Positions 46,280 to 57,077 of a DNA stretch of 64,000 nt are shown here, one piece after another. Within the stretch, counting starts at the first letter, position 1. Each line of letters starts with the position of its first letter. The stretch comes from Heterocephalus glaber (Eukaryota; Chordata; Mammalia; Rodentia; Bathyergidae), in NCBI RefSeq assembly GCF_000247695.1, contig NW_004624741.1, forward strand, positions 32,726,455 through 32,790,454. The letters are read 5' to 3'. A model generated the notes under the pieces. It worked only from the letters and a program-made list of their open reading frames with translations, was not told the origin of the DNA and ran no database searches. Position numbers and translations under genes: made by a program.

Positions 46280-47109
46280 CAACATTTGAAGATTTGCAGC
46301 ATTTTTCAATTTTAATAATTTCATGGCAACACCCTCAACTTTTCAGTTTATTTGGGTAATAAAAATTCCCATAACAGTGCAGAAAAGTTCTTGAATGTAT
46401 AGATAATATTACCCTACCCTGCGACTTGAAAGTCAGAATAAAATTAGACAAAGAAATGATGAGAAATTCTATGTAGAGCTGAATCTATTGAACCAGTTAT
46501 CTCTTTATATGAGGATATCTCTCTATCACTTTCTTTCTGTCTCTGCAACTCCTCTTGTTTTTTTATCTCCTACTTCCTTTCATCGATTGTCATGTATTAT
46601 ACTGATGTACAAAGGGCCATGTGGTCCTTTACATTTAGGGCACTGCTTTCAGGATTGTTGTGTAAGATGACTACCTCAAGTTTCTTCTCAGTCCAGAAGG
46701 GTGAGGAATCCTGGGTCTCAGGAATCAGTGGAGGTTGAGAGAGGCAAAGTGGATCAGTGTGGCTGTGAATTTCCATGGGGGAGGGGCCATCAAATGAGGT
46801 CCTTCTGGGGAATTAAGTATCATCACCACCACTTTTACATTGGAAAATTCATGTAACATCCTTCTCTATTTAAACAACTTTCAAGTACACTGCTTAGTCT
46901 TGTTGCATGCCTTCACATTTGTTTTTTGCTCCCACCACCACTTTCTACTTTACAAGATTGATGGCAGGAAATACAGCATTCGTGCTCTCTCTCCAACTCT
47001 GGCACTCATCATTCCCCTACATTCTCTACAATTTTTGCCTCTATAAATAGCTCAGAGAAAGAAAATACTATATTATTTGCAATAATTTGTTGGTTTATTG
47101 AACACATAT

Positions 47110-49763
47110 CAGCAGTCCACAGACTTTTTGGTACCAGGGACTGGTTTGATACAAATGACTTTTCTATGGACTGTGGTGATTGGAGGTGGATTTGGGATGA
47201 TTCAGGTACGTTACATTTATTATGTACTTCACTTCTATTATTATTGCATTATAATGAAACAATTATAGAGTGTAACATAATGCAAAATATGTGGGAGACA
47301 TGAACTTGTTTTCCTGCAACTGGACAGTCCCATCTAGGGAAATTGGGAGACAGCAACACATGGAATGTGTTGGTTAAGTTCTGTCTACTCTATATTTCAA
47401 TTTGCTTGTGGTCATTGAAAAAACCCTCCTCCACAAGCACAGGATGTTGGAAAAGGAAGCAGGCTTTTCCATGTTGTCTGTGGTAATGTTAGGCTATTCC
47501 CCTTTGACTTTAATTAAGAAACCATATTTGGAAGTTTTTCTCAAACATAATGGTAAAGGCACCATCATTTGTGGTCTCAAGCAGTTGATCTTCCAGCAGG
47601 AATAAAGTTGTATCACCTAATGTATTCATGAATAGGTAATGGAGACATTTCTTCCCACCCATATTGGGGACTTCCTGTGCTTGGGAAGCAATTCTTGAAC
47701 TCTTTGGAAAGCTAGATAGCTGATCATGAACAAGATGGCAGAATGAAGGCTCTGGGTCCATCTCTTTTTTTAAAATTTCTACTAACATTTGAAACATGTA
47801 GGAAAATCCAATGTTTACTCATCACTCCCTTGATTCAAGTTTGGATTTGAATGCAATCACTTTATCCACTGACTTGAACACAGTTTTCATTCTCTTCTGA
47901 ATTGACAGATTGAGGTTTTTGAGCAGGCTGAATATATCACATGAAAAAGCAAGTTTTTGTACCTAAACAATGTCACCAAAATGTGCTGCTGATGGTGATT
48001 ATTTTTCTCAAAGAAACCTCTAGAGCACCTCTTATAGCTCAAAACCCCTTGCCAGTGATCAACCTTTAGAAATCACCTCTCTTCTGTGTATAAGATAAGG
48101 TATGTGTGTCTGTGTCTGTGTCCTCAGAGAGCTGTGAGCATAGATATGAGGTAAAACTGTGTATTTTAATGTGGTTGTTAATTTTATCACTCTTGAAAAA
48201 CATTGCTTACTTTAGGTGACACTGTTGAGCTATTTCTGTAGATCACCAGGGCCTATACTCATATGCAGAACTAACTTCCTTGACACTAGTACTGAGCCCA
48301 GAATGCCATGCAGTCATGGTATCCCCTCAGTTCATGCATATCCCAGTGAAATGATGAATTCAGTTTTCCTGCTATATAGTCATTTGAAGACTTGAGTAGT
48401 TTTGCAGCTGTAGATTTTGTTGGCAACAAAAGTGCACACTGCATATCTTCATGTACACCATCTTGAAAAATACATTGCACCAAAACAATCATTGTTCCTG
48501 TGTTGCACCATCAGCAGATTAGTCAACCTAGATTGAGCACCAAGTCACTCATTAATCCTCTCTAAATATGGTGCCTCAATATCCTCTGCTACTCATCAAT
48601 TTGTCTATAACTGATGCTAGACAGAAGAAGAACACACACCACCACCTGAACTGCAATCTGACGTAAAGGTTCCTGACAAGTGTCTTTAGCAGCAGGGAGA
48701 ATCAACTCTTTACCAATAGTGAAGGGCTTCTTTCTCAGCTTTAGCAATGTGATTAGCCTCTGAGAACGATGATCTCAGTGCAGACACATTTGGCGAAGTG
48801 GTGGCTTCTGCAATTGCTTTTCTTCTTCATGTTCATATTTTTTCTTTTGAAGAATTGCAAACCTTTGTTTTTAAATTTAGTGTTTGGATTCCATGTGGCA
48901 AAGCAGTTTTGAAGTTTTTTTTAGCTTAATTGGATGGCTGGTCAGCACATATTATACAAAGTGTGCTTGGAGAATGTAAATCTCTTCTTTCAATGAAGCC
49001 ATAAGGTAAATAGAAAACTTGGTATTTACTTTTAAATGCCACTTTCTGTTAGCAGTCTTAGAGGCTTATGCTGTCTCATCATTGAATCTTCCCCCCTTTT
49101 AAAGAAGCTCTCTTATGACTTTGTTTTGTATTCACCATAGCTAGGGTTAGCTTGTGAGCTTATCAAAACTGTCTCGGGGAAAAGTGCACAGTTCATGAAA
49201 GAAACACATTTGAAATTGGTAAATGAAAGGTGAGCCATGCATAGATACAGGAAGTGTTGGATTTGACTTAAGGTCTGCCCCTAGGTGCAGCTGTACAAGT
49301 GAAGGACATGGACTCACAGCCTCTATAAAGTCTGACACCACATGCAGCTTAATTGTCACTTACTGGTAGGGTTTTGATCTGAAACTCCAAGCAATTGATT
49401 TATCATGGTCTCTGCAGTCAAATGTATCTGCTAATATTCATATGTATTTGCAGTTGCTCCCCAGTGTTAGCATCACCCCCAAGCTCCTCCTCTGATCACC
49501 TGGCTTTAGATTCTCACAGGGAGCAGGCAACCCAGATCCCTCACACATGCAGTGCACAGTAGGTTTCATGCTCCAAAGATAACCTAATGTCATGCTGATC
49601 TGATAGGAGCCAGAGTTCAGGTGGTCATGGTAGAAATGGTGAGCACTGTAGACACAGATGAAGCTTCAATTGCTCCCATGCTGTGCACCTCCCTTTGTCC
49701 TACTTGGCTCCTAACACACCATGGGGTGGTGCAAGTCTGTGGTTTCAGGGTTAGAGAACCCTG
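47110..49763 (-). mobile_element. hAT-superfamily DNA transposon, copy 2
   Basis: Left end CAGCAGTCCACAGACTTTTT; right end on the minus strand CAGGGTTCTCTAACCCTG. Colinear with copy 1 throughout, with the same flanks on the right (GGCATGTGTGATGTT), so it is a duplicate of the locus and not an independent insertion. No 8-bp target duplication is visible. Confidence 0.8.
47800..48870 (-). pseudogene. hAT transposase remnant, copy 2
   Basis: The core block is at 48,492-48,286 on the minus strand (VHEDMQCALLLPTKSTAAKL, then SSNDYIAGKLN), equivalent to 3,455-3,240 in copy 1, but the stretch holding the catalytic Asp is more degraded here. The alpha-helical domain lies at about 47,950-47,830. Frames are broken throughout. 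Confidence 0.65.
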
Positions 49764-49839
49764 GCATGTGTGATGTTATGGAGATTCATCCATATTGTAG
49801 TTCTGAGAATTTCCTATGATTTTAAAGTTAGAGTACATT

Positions 49840-50620
49840 TGCTTTCTATGTAATTATTACATTTTGCTTATGCATTCATCTGTCAATACACATTTAGAAG
49901 CTTCTGTATTTTTGTTACCTTGAGTAGTGCTCCTGTGATTATTGGTGCCCAAATGCCTCTGCAGGACTGTGCTCTCAATACTTTTCAGGACATAATTGGA
50001 AGTAGAGTTCCTGGATCATATGTTGTTTCATTTGTATCTGTTTATGCTGTGTCCTGTCACAGCTGTGCCATTTTACATTCCCACCACATTGCCTGCAGCC
50101 TACAATATTTCTCATTTTTATGAATGCTACTATTTCATATTAATGACATTTATAAGGAGAAGGCTCGGTATGGTCCTTATTGAAGTTTGCTTGGATGTGA
50201 AAAGTCACCCTTACTCTTGCTGTTTTCACTTTCCACTCTTTCTGTTTGATCTTTTTGGTGATTTTAGTGCATTGTGTGACTCTGCTTGTGCACATTCTTC
50301 TTGTAGTTGTTGAATATCTTGAATATTTATATTCTCACTCTTCATTATCTCAGAGAATTGAGTGCAAGCTTTTCCTCAAACGTTTCCTTGTCTTTTCTCT
50401 CTTTTTGGGCTCCCCCATAATGCCATGTTGGTCTGGTTCATTATGTCTCACAGGTCCTTGTGTCTGTCCACTTTTCTGCAATCTTATTCTCTCTTCTTCA
50501 TACTTGACATCTTTGATTGTCCTGACCCCAAGTTTCCTGATTCTTTCGAGTATGTGTTATACCTTTGAATTTCTCTACAGACGTGTTAGGAATTATGCTA
50601 TTTTTCCTTATGTTTAAGAT
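49840..50620 (-). mobile_element. Ancient L1/HAL1 fragments
   Basis: 49,870-50,120 resembles the antisense ORF2 end of old L1s (AATTGGAAGTAGAGTTCCTG, CATTTTACATTCCCACCAC). 50,380-50,620 (GGTCTGGTTCATTATGTCTC, GCAATCTTATTCTCTCTTC) matches 17,560-17,680 and looks like an antisense ORF1 of an old L1 or HAL1. Confidence 0.55.
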
Positions 50621-50629
50621 GAAAGGAGA

Positions 50630-51840
50630 CAAGAATGAATCATTGGAAATTCCAACCCACCTTATTCTGGAAAGTGAATTCTAGAATACCAATTGGAAGT
50701 GTGCAATTTGTATTATGAAAAGTGCTTAATTTTTTAGGTTCATTGTTATTAAAGCATATTTTAATTAACTTGCATATGTTTACAGTCATAGAAAAATTAC
50801 TAATAATTTGAAAAAGTTCTCTATATGTGAAAAGAGATATTACCCAACAGTTCAAAAGTTGGGGATTAAATATTCACTAAGTTTCATGATAAACCTTCAG
50901 TGATCCAGAGGAGACTGAAAAATGGCCTGCGAGGATTTTATGAAGGCGTGATCAGTAGTATAGAGATCCTTGGAGACCTCCATGGGGACAAGGCCAGGTA
51001 CACTCTTGAGGCCTTATCCTGCTACTCATTAAAACCATGATCTGTGTTTTTTTCTGAAGCAGTTGGAAGTTAAAAGCTTTTTCTAAATAAACAGAAACTC
51101 TTCATTTTGGCCTGTGGAGGTAGAAGGAGTAACTGAAAACAGAACAAAGCTTGCCCTTCAGTTCTTTCTGCCTTTATTACGTTAAAACTTGGTCAGATTG
51201 CCTTCCATCTCTCACAATGGCATTTTAGCCTTGTAGGAAGTGCCTTTGTACAAACAGCAATACAGGGTTGAGCAGCCCTTCATTTGCACAACTCATCTCC
51301 TCCAACAGAGGACAGACACCATGGTAAGAGATTTACATGGACATTCAATTATTGATGAGTGCAGGAAGTCTCTGTCATTGACCTAAGATTCAGCTGAATC
51401 TTTTAGAGATGAGTGCCCAAACTGCAAACCCAATCTCACATATTTATCACAAAGTGCCTACACTGCTATAAAACCTGAATATTGAGGTTTGTGTTTAGAA
51501 AAAAATAACAATCATACATGAACATCTTTTGTTTTAAAAGAACAACAAATACCATTGGTGTAATAAGTTAGCCACCACTGCCCTAAAGCAATAGTCATCA
51601 TGGAATACAGAAGAAACTGAAAACAGAATCTGCCAAGCAGAAAGGATTATTCTGTATATACCAGATTGCCTGCTCTAATGCTAAAGACTTCTCTGGATCC
51701 ACCTTGCAAAACTAAAACTGATCAACCTGACTCTTACCCTGCACAGTCCTTATATAAACCTGCCTCATTCCTTTGTTTGTGAAGCAGGCTGATACCTTCC
51801 ATCAGAACTGTGCCTTCTTCAGCTCCTCAAGGTAAAAATC
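50630..51840. other. Unassigned; possible LTR near the end
   Basis: No gene recognised. At 51,750-51,830 there is TTATATAAACCTGCCTCATT followed by CTCAAGGTAAAAATCC, an arrangement seen in LTR promoters or first exons with a donor, but no matching partner or TG..CA boundary could be fixed. Confidence 0.35.
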
Positions 51841-52450
51841 CCTGTCCCATTTTCTCTTACTTTCTAACTCAGCCTAATGAATCAGCCTGTTTCTCTCACT
51901 ATGATTCCTGAAATGCTTTTCTGCAGTGAGACATCAAGAACCTGCCTGGGCTGAGTTGAGGTCCACATCTTCTCTTAGGGTGGGGGATTCTTGGATGTTG
52001 TCCACTGAGGGTGTCAAATTCCAGGAGATAATAAATAATTATCTCATAAGTTAGACACCAGATACCAGGCACAAGGGGCGAAGGGTGTCTACAATAGCAT
52101 GCCATGCCACTTACAGCTAAAAGAAGAAGCAAAGCTCAGGGTGTGACACATTTCTCGTCACTTATGAGGTCGCAGATCTGAGCCATGGGGCCTCTATGTG
52201 ACTAACCAGGCACACAGCATCCTGCTGCATAGCACATGGCACAGTGATATCAGAAAGGGGACATTCTTCAACACTCCCTGCCTTGGGCTGAGCCTTATTC
52301 AGAATTATCTTTTGCAATTTTTCTTTCCTTTCTTGCACTACTGAGTCTCCTCAGGGACCACTGATCTAAAAAGGGCAGGAAAACATGTAGCAGTGGCGGA
52401 GTGAGTTCTAAGAAAACTGGTCAGTCAGCATCACAGTCACTCTAGTTCTG
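51841..52450. repeat. Duplicon C distal segment, paralogous to 5,030-6,890 of A
   Basis: Shared blocks include TTTCTAACTC.GCCTAAT, GAGACATCAAGAAC, CTTATGAGGTC, TGTGACTAACCAGGCA, AGAAAGGGGACATTCTT, TGCCTTGGG.TGAG and CAGCATCACAGTCAC. Duplicon A contains extra L1 insertions in this interval. Confidence 0.82.
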
Positions 52451-52489
52451 GAAGCAGAACTTATATAAATAATAAATTATATAATATTT

Positions 52490-52690
52490 ATATTATGGCA
52501 ACTCTTGACTCTTGAGTTACTCATCAGCACACTCAGGCTCTAGATATACTTTTGTTGAATAAGTTCCTGCCAGTCTTGTTACTTCCATATGTTCTGCTTA
52601 ATAATTTGTTTAGGATTCTAAGATGCTGGAGCTATTGCCTGAGTCTACAGAGGGTTGGGGCCAACAGCCATGTTCAGGTATAAAATACCT
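52490..52690 (-). repeat. Inverted copy of 39,670-39,830 (duplicon B)
   Basis: The reverse complement reads AAGTATAT..AGAGCCTGAGT, GAACTCAAGAGTCAAGAGTT-like and CAGGCAATAGC.CCAG.ATCTT, GCAGAACATA..GAAGTA, in the same order as B on the plus strand. An inversion breakpoint therefore lies close to 52,460-52,500. Confidence 0.75.
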
Positions 52691-53289
52691 TCTGGAGGGC
52701 AGAGTGAGACTTTGATCAGAGTTTTGTCATCATAGTTTGACACCTGCTATGGGACAGGGTTGGGCCAAATCAGACCTGGGTTGATCATCCTGTGTTAACT
52801 GAATCTTAGGCTGGCTGCACCTCTTTAGCCCTTGAAGTTGTCTGTCTTGGTTTGGTGTGTGCTTCAGGACACTGTGCTTCAGGATACTGATATCCTGGTT
52901 CTGGGGAGTGTTGGGTCATTTCCTGGAAACAGATTTTCTAGATGGAGGTCTGAGTTCCTCAAACTTCCTTGTGTTTGATTTATGCTTCTATCTATTCGGT
53001 ATTGGTCTTTCCATCTGTGCAGGTGATTTGTGTCTTACTTTGGACTGTGTCTTTTCTGAGAAAATATTTTGTCCTGATTTTTTTGTGGTGACTATTGTAA
53101 TTAATCTGTTGCTCTTGTCTTTTTTATTTATGTCTGGTGCTGCTATTTTTCTTAGAGATATTTGTGGTGTGTTGTATAAAACCTTTTGCATCTGATATTG
53201 GTGTTGTGACACTCTTATTTCATGTAATGGCCAAAGGGACAGTGATACTAAGTTTTCTGATGTTCAGTATGGTAAAGGTCCTACAGAAT
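52691..53289. other. Probable ERV leader/5' LTR remnant
   Basis: T/G-rich sequence directly upstream of the gag start, with TGT-rich words as in class I retroviral leaders. I could not locate a primer-binding site or LTR boundaries. Confidence 0.35.
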
Positions 53290-54050
53290 ATGGGAGCCAC
53301 AGGGAGTATTCTAAAGGACTCCCCAGTAGGATGCATTTTAGGTAATTGATGAAAATTTAGGGAATATTGTTCAAGAAGGGGTTATGCTTCTGTTACACAG
53401 TCTGGCTCAGTATAAATTGGGAAAGCTGACCAAAGTTTAGGTCTCTGAATCATAATACCACTCTCAAGGTAGATCTGTTTTGTAAAAGGGAAGGGGGAAA
53501 GTATTCCTTACATCCAGGTTTTATGAAGCTATCTGTATGGTGCTGTTTCTAAATCCCCTAGGGCTACAGAAACCAGCAGACAGATATTACCTCTAACCTG
53601 TCCCTTGATAGCAGGTGTTTATTCCCCCACTTGTTCCCAGTCAAGGGTCCATTAGCACCTGACTTGTGGCTAACTTCTCTGTCTCCTGAGTCCACTTAGG
53701 ACTCACTTTTCTCTCCATCATCTCTTCATCACTAACTGAGCAAAGGGCTCTTCATCTGTACCCTCACCAATACCAGACTCATCAATCACATCAGGATTGG
53801 AATTAGGAAACAATGTAACAGCCCACTTTATTCAGGGGAAACTGAATTTGTTCCTGTTATGGGATGTGTCAGGTAGGATGGAGAACTAATCAGAGTACAT
53901 ATTTATTTATCAGTGTAGACATGGCTTGGTGTAAAGAGTGTTTCTTTCTGAGAATTATGATGAATTTATACCACTGAATGTTCTGATTTTTAGGGATGCT
54001 ATGTGGTGTTCACTCATTGTTGGACCCCTGATGAAAAGGAAAACACTCTT
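53290..54050 (+). pseudogene. gag: Endogenous retrovirus gag, 5' part (matrix), class I
   Basis: Fossil retroviral gag on the plus strand. The ATG at 53,290 is followed by a Met-Gly-Ala start and a Pro-Val-Gly-Cys-Ile-Leu-Gly-Asn block typical of class I (gamma-like) matrix proteins; further on the Asn-His-Asn-Thr-Thr-Leu..Asp-Leu-Phe-Cys-Lys-Arg-Glu-Gly block is recognisable near 53,450-53,500. The Trp expected after Asn is TGA at 53,347-53,349, and later frames shift repeatedly. The sequence stops being gag at 54,050, where L1-d begins; it resumes after 59,459. Not able to make protein. Confidence 0.75.
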
Positions 54051-54100
54051 GGCACCACTGCTTCCAGGGCAGAGAACATGAGCTGCGTGGGCACCAGAAG

Positions 54101-54121
54101 CACACACACACACACACACAC
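54101..54121. repeat. (CA)n microsatellite in the L1-d leader
   Basis: About ten CA units, followed by CCCCACACAC. Confidence 0.95.
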
Positions 54122-54214
54122 CCCACACACAAACCTCCATTTCAAAATAAGAAGACATGTAAACAAGTCTCAAAACTAGATTTTTCAGATCACCTACAGC
54201 AACACCAAAGGAAA

Positions 54215-55043
54215 ATGAGACGGAACACTCTGATACTCAACAACCTGGACCCCACAAATTGGCAACAAAAGAGGATCTGAAAAAAATAAATCAGAAATAA
54301 TTTCTCAGATAACAGCAGAGATTGTGCTCATAGTGAAAGACATGATTAATAAATCTAGAGAGGAGCTGAGGAGTATGATGTAATCCCAACATAGGAAACA
54401 AATGGAATCTATAAAACAGATGCAAACAGATTTCCAGAAGACTAAAAACTCCATTGAATGTCTACACAGCAGAATGAGCCAATGTGAGGACAGAATTTCA
54501 GATGTAGAAGATAAGATTGCAATTAGTGACCAGGAAAAGAAAAATTGCTTAAAAACTATAAGGGACCACAGAAATCAATCCATCAGGGAATAGATGATGC
54601 AAAGAAGTGTAAAATAAGACTGACTGGAGTCAATGAAGAAACAGGAGAGAATGCAGATGACATAAAAAAACTGTTCCCAGAAGTGATGGCAGAAAACTTC
54701 CCAAACAGGAGAAAAGAACTTGACATACAGATAAGTGAGGCATGTGGGACTCCAACTAGCTTTGATCAAAAACCAACTACACATAGGCATATAATTGTTA
54801 AGATTCCAGAAACTCAAGAGAAGAACAAAGTTCTACAAGCAGTTAGAGAAAGGAAACAAATCACATACAATGGAAAGCTTATCAGAATCACAGCAGACTT
54901 CTCAAGCAAACACTCAAGGCAAGAAGAGCTTGGAGTGATGTATTCCAAGCACTAAAGAAAGAAAGCCTCCAACCCTGATTGATGTACACTGCAAAACTAT
55001 GTTTCAAAATTGATGGAGAAATAAGATACTTTCATGACAAATA
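54215..55043 (+). pseudogene. L1-d ORF1 remnant
   Basis: ATG at 54,215 (MRRNTLILNNLDPTNWQQ) with stops soon after. Coiled-coil block MESIKQMQTDFQKTKNS and CEDRISDVEDKIAISDQEKK at 54,402-54,545; middle domain KIRLTGVNEETGENADDIKK (54,610) and HIIVKIPETQEKNKVLQAVR (54,790) in another frame; stop near 55,041. Frameshifts at about 54,575 and 54,915. Confidence 0.85.
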
Positions 55044-56319
55044 GCACCTTAGGAACTTCATGGATACCAAAAAATTTTAGACAATATCCTAGGAAAAGAG
55101 AGTGAGCATCACAACCCCAGAAAACACAGCAGAATGAATCCATCAAGTATGACAAGAAATTAAATGCAAAGGGGGAGAATCCAACAAACAGAAAAAGTCA
55201 TAATAATGAGAAATCAATATGTATCAGTTATAACAATGAATGTTAATGGTCTCAATTCACAAATCAAAAAAAATAGACTGGCAGAATGGGTCAAGAAGCA
55301 AGACGCAATAATAAGCTGCATAAAAGAAACACAATTAAAAAGAAACTCATAGACTGAAAGATAAAGGGTGGAAAACAACACTCCATGAGACAGAAACCTG
55401 AAGAAAAGCAGGAGTAGCTATCCCCTTTGCACATCAATTGGATTTCAAACCAACACTGATTAAGAGAGACAAAGAAGGACACTACATCCTTGTTAAGGGA
55501 ACAATCCCAGAGGAAGATATGACAATCATGAATACCTATGCACCAAAAACTAGTGTGCCCAACTATGTAAAACAAATGCTACTGGACAAGAAAAGTCATA
55601 TATGCACTAATACAATAATAGTGGTGACCTCAATACCCTACTGTCACAAATAGATAGATCAACTAGACAAAAAATAAGTAATCGAATATTAGAACTCAAT
55701 CAAACTCTTGAACAAATGAACTTAGCATATGTTTACAGAGTGTTCCACCCCACAAAATCAGAATACACATTCTTTTCAGCTGCACATGGGTCATTCTCCA
55801 AAATAGACCATATACTTGCTCATAGAACATGTTAAGGTAAGTGTAAAGGAATCAATGTTATCCTCTGTATATTATCAGACCATAGTGTGATGAAATTGGA
55901 GATCAATAGCAAAAGAAGCTACAAGAATTTCATAAAAGCATGGAAATTGATCAACACACTTCTGAATAACCAAGGGGTCACAGAGGAAATTAAAGAAGAA
56001 TTCAGACACTTCCCTCAATTAAATGAAAATGACAATACAACATATCAGAATCTATGGGACACAATGAAAGCAATTTTATGAGGGAAATTCATAGCAGTGA
56101 ATATTCATATTAGGAAAACAGAGCAAGCCCCAATTAAACAACCCAATCCTGAACCTCAAGCTTCTAAAAAAACAAAAGCAGGACAAACCCAAAGCTCATA
56201 CAAGGGAGGAATTTATAAAGATCAGAGCAGAAATCAATGCAATGGAGACTAACAGAATGATAAAAATAAATCAATGAAGGAAATAAAAGGCCCAAATCCA
56301 TGCAAGTAGAAATGAAAAG

Positions 56320-56407
56320 GATAGGGCCAGGAATTTAGCTCAGTGGTTGTGCCATTTTCCTAGCAGGCACAAGGATGAGAGTTCAATCCCCAGTATGAAA
56401 AAAAAAG
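56320..56407 (+). mobile_element. ID-type SINE in L1-d ORF2
   Basis: GGGCCAGGAATTTAGCTCAG, B box GAGAGTTCAATCCCC and A tail. Flanks GAAATGAAAAG (56,309) and GGAATGAAAAG (56,408). Confidence 0.92.
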
Positions 56408-56980
56408 GAATGAAAAGCATAAAATTACAATGGACCCAGCAGAAATCCAGAGGATCATCAATACCTACTTCAACAATCTATACTCCAGTAAGATGGAAGA
56501 CAAAATAAATGAACAGATTCCTAGATATGTATGAATTACCAAAGTTGAACAAAGAAGTCCTGAAAATTCTAAACAACCCAATATCAATCAATGAAATTGA
56601 AAATGTAATTAAAAACTGACCAAGGAAGAAAAGCCCAGGTCCTGATGGCTTCAGTGCTGAATTCTACAAGACATTTAGAGAGGAACTGCTGCCACTAATC
56701 TGTAAACTTCAATGAAATTGAAAGGGAAGCAATACTCCCATATTCATTCCTGGAAGCGAGCATCACGTTGATCCCCAAAGCAGAGAAAGACATAGCTGAA
56801 AATGAGAACTACAGGCCAATCTCAGTAATGAACATAGATGCAAAAGTCCTTAATAAGATACTGGCAAATAGAATGCAGAAGATCATCAAGATCATACACC
56901 CTGACCAATTGGAATTCAACCAAGGGATGCAGGGATGATTCAACATACACAAGTCAATAAATGTAATACACTATACCAAT

Positions 56981-57077
56981 TGGGCCAAGGATGTAGCTCA
57001 GTGGTTCTGGTGCCTGCTTTGCAAGTGCAAGTTCCTGAGTTTGATCCCCGGTACCAAAAAAAAAAAACCAAAAAAAC
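56981..57077 (+). mobile_element. ID-type SINE in L1-d ORF2 (best-preserved copy)
   Basis: A box GTAGCTCAGTGGTTC, B box GAGTTTGATCCCCGG, tail beginning GGTACC then A-rich with two C interruptions. Perfect 12-bp target duplication CACTATACCAAT (56,969-56,980 and 57,078-57,089). Confidence 0.95.
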
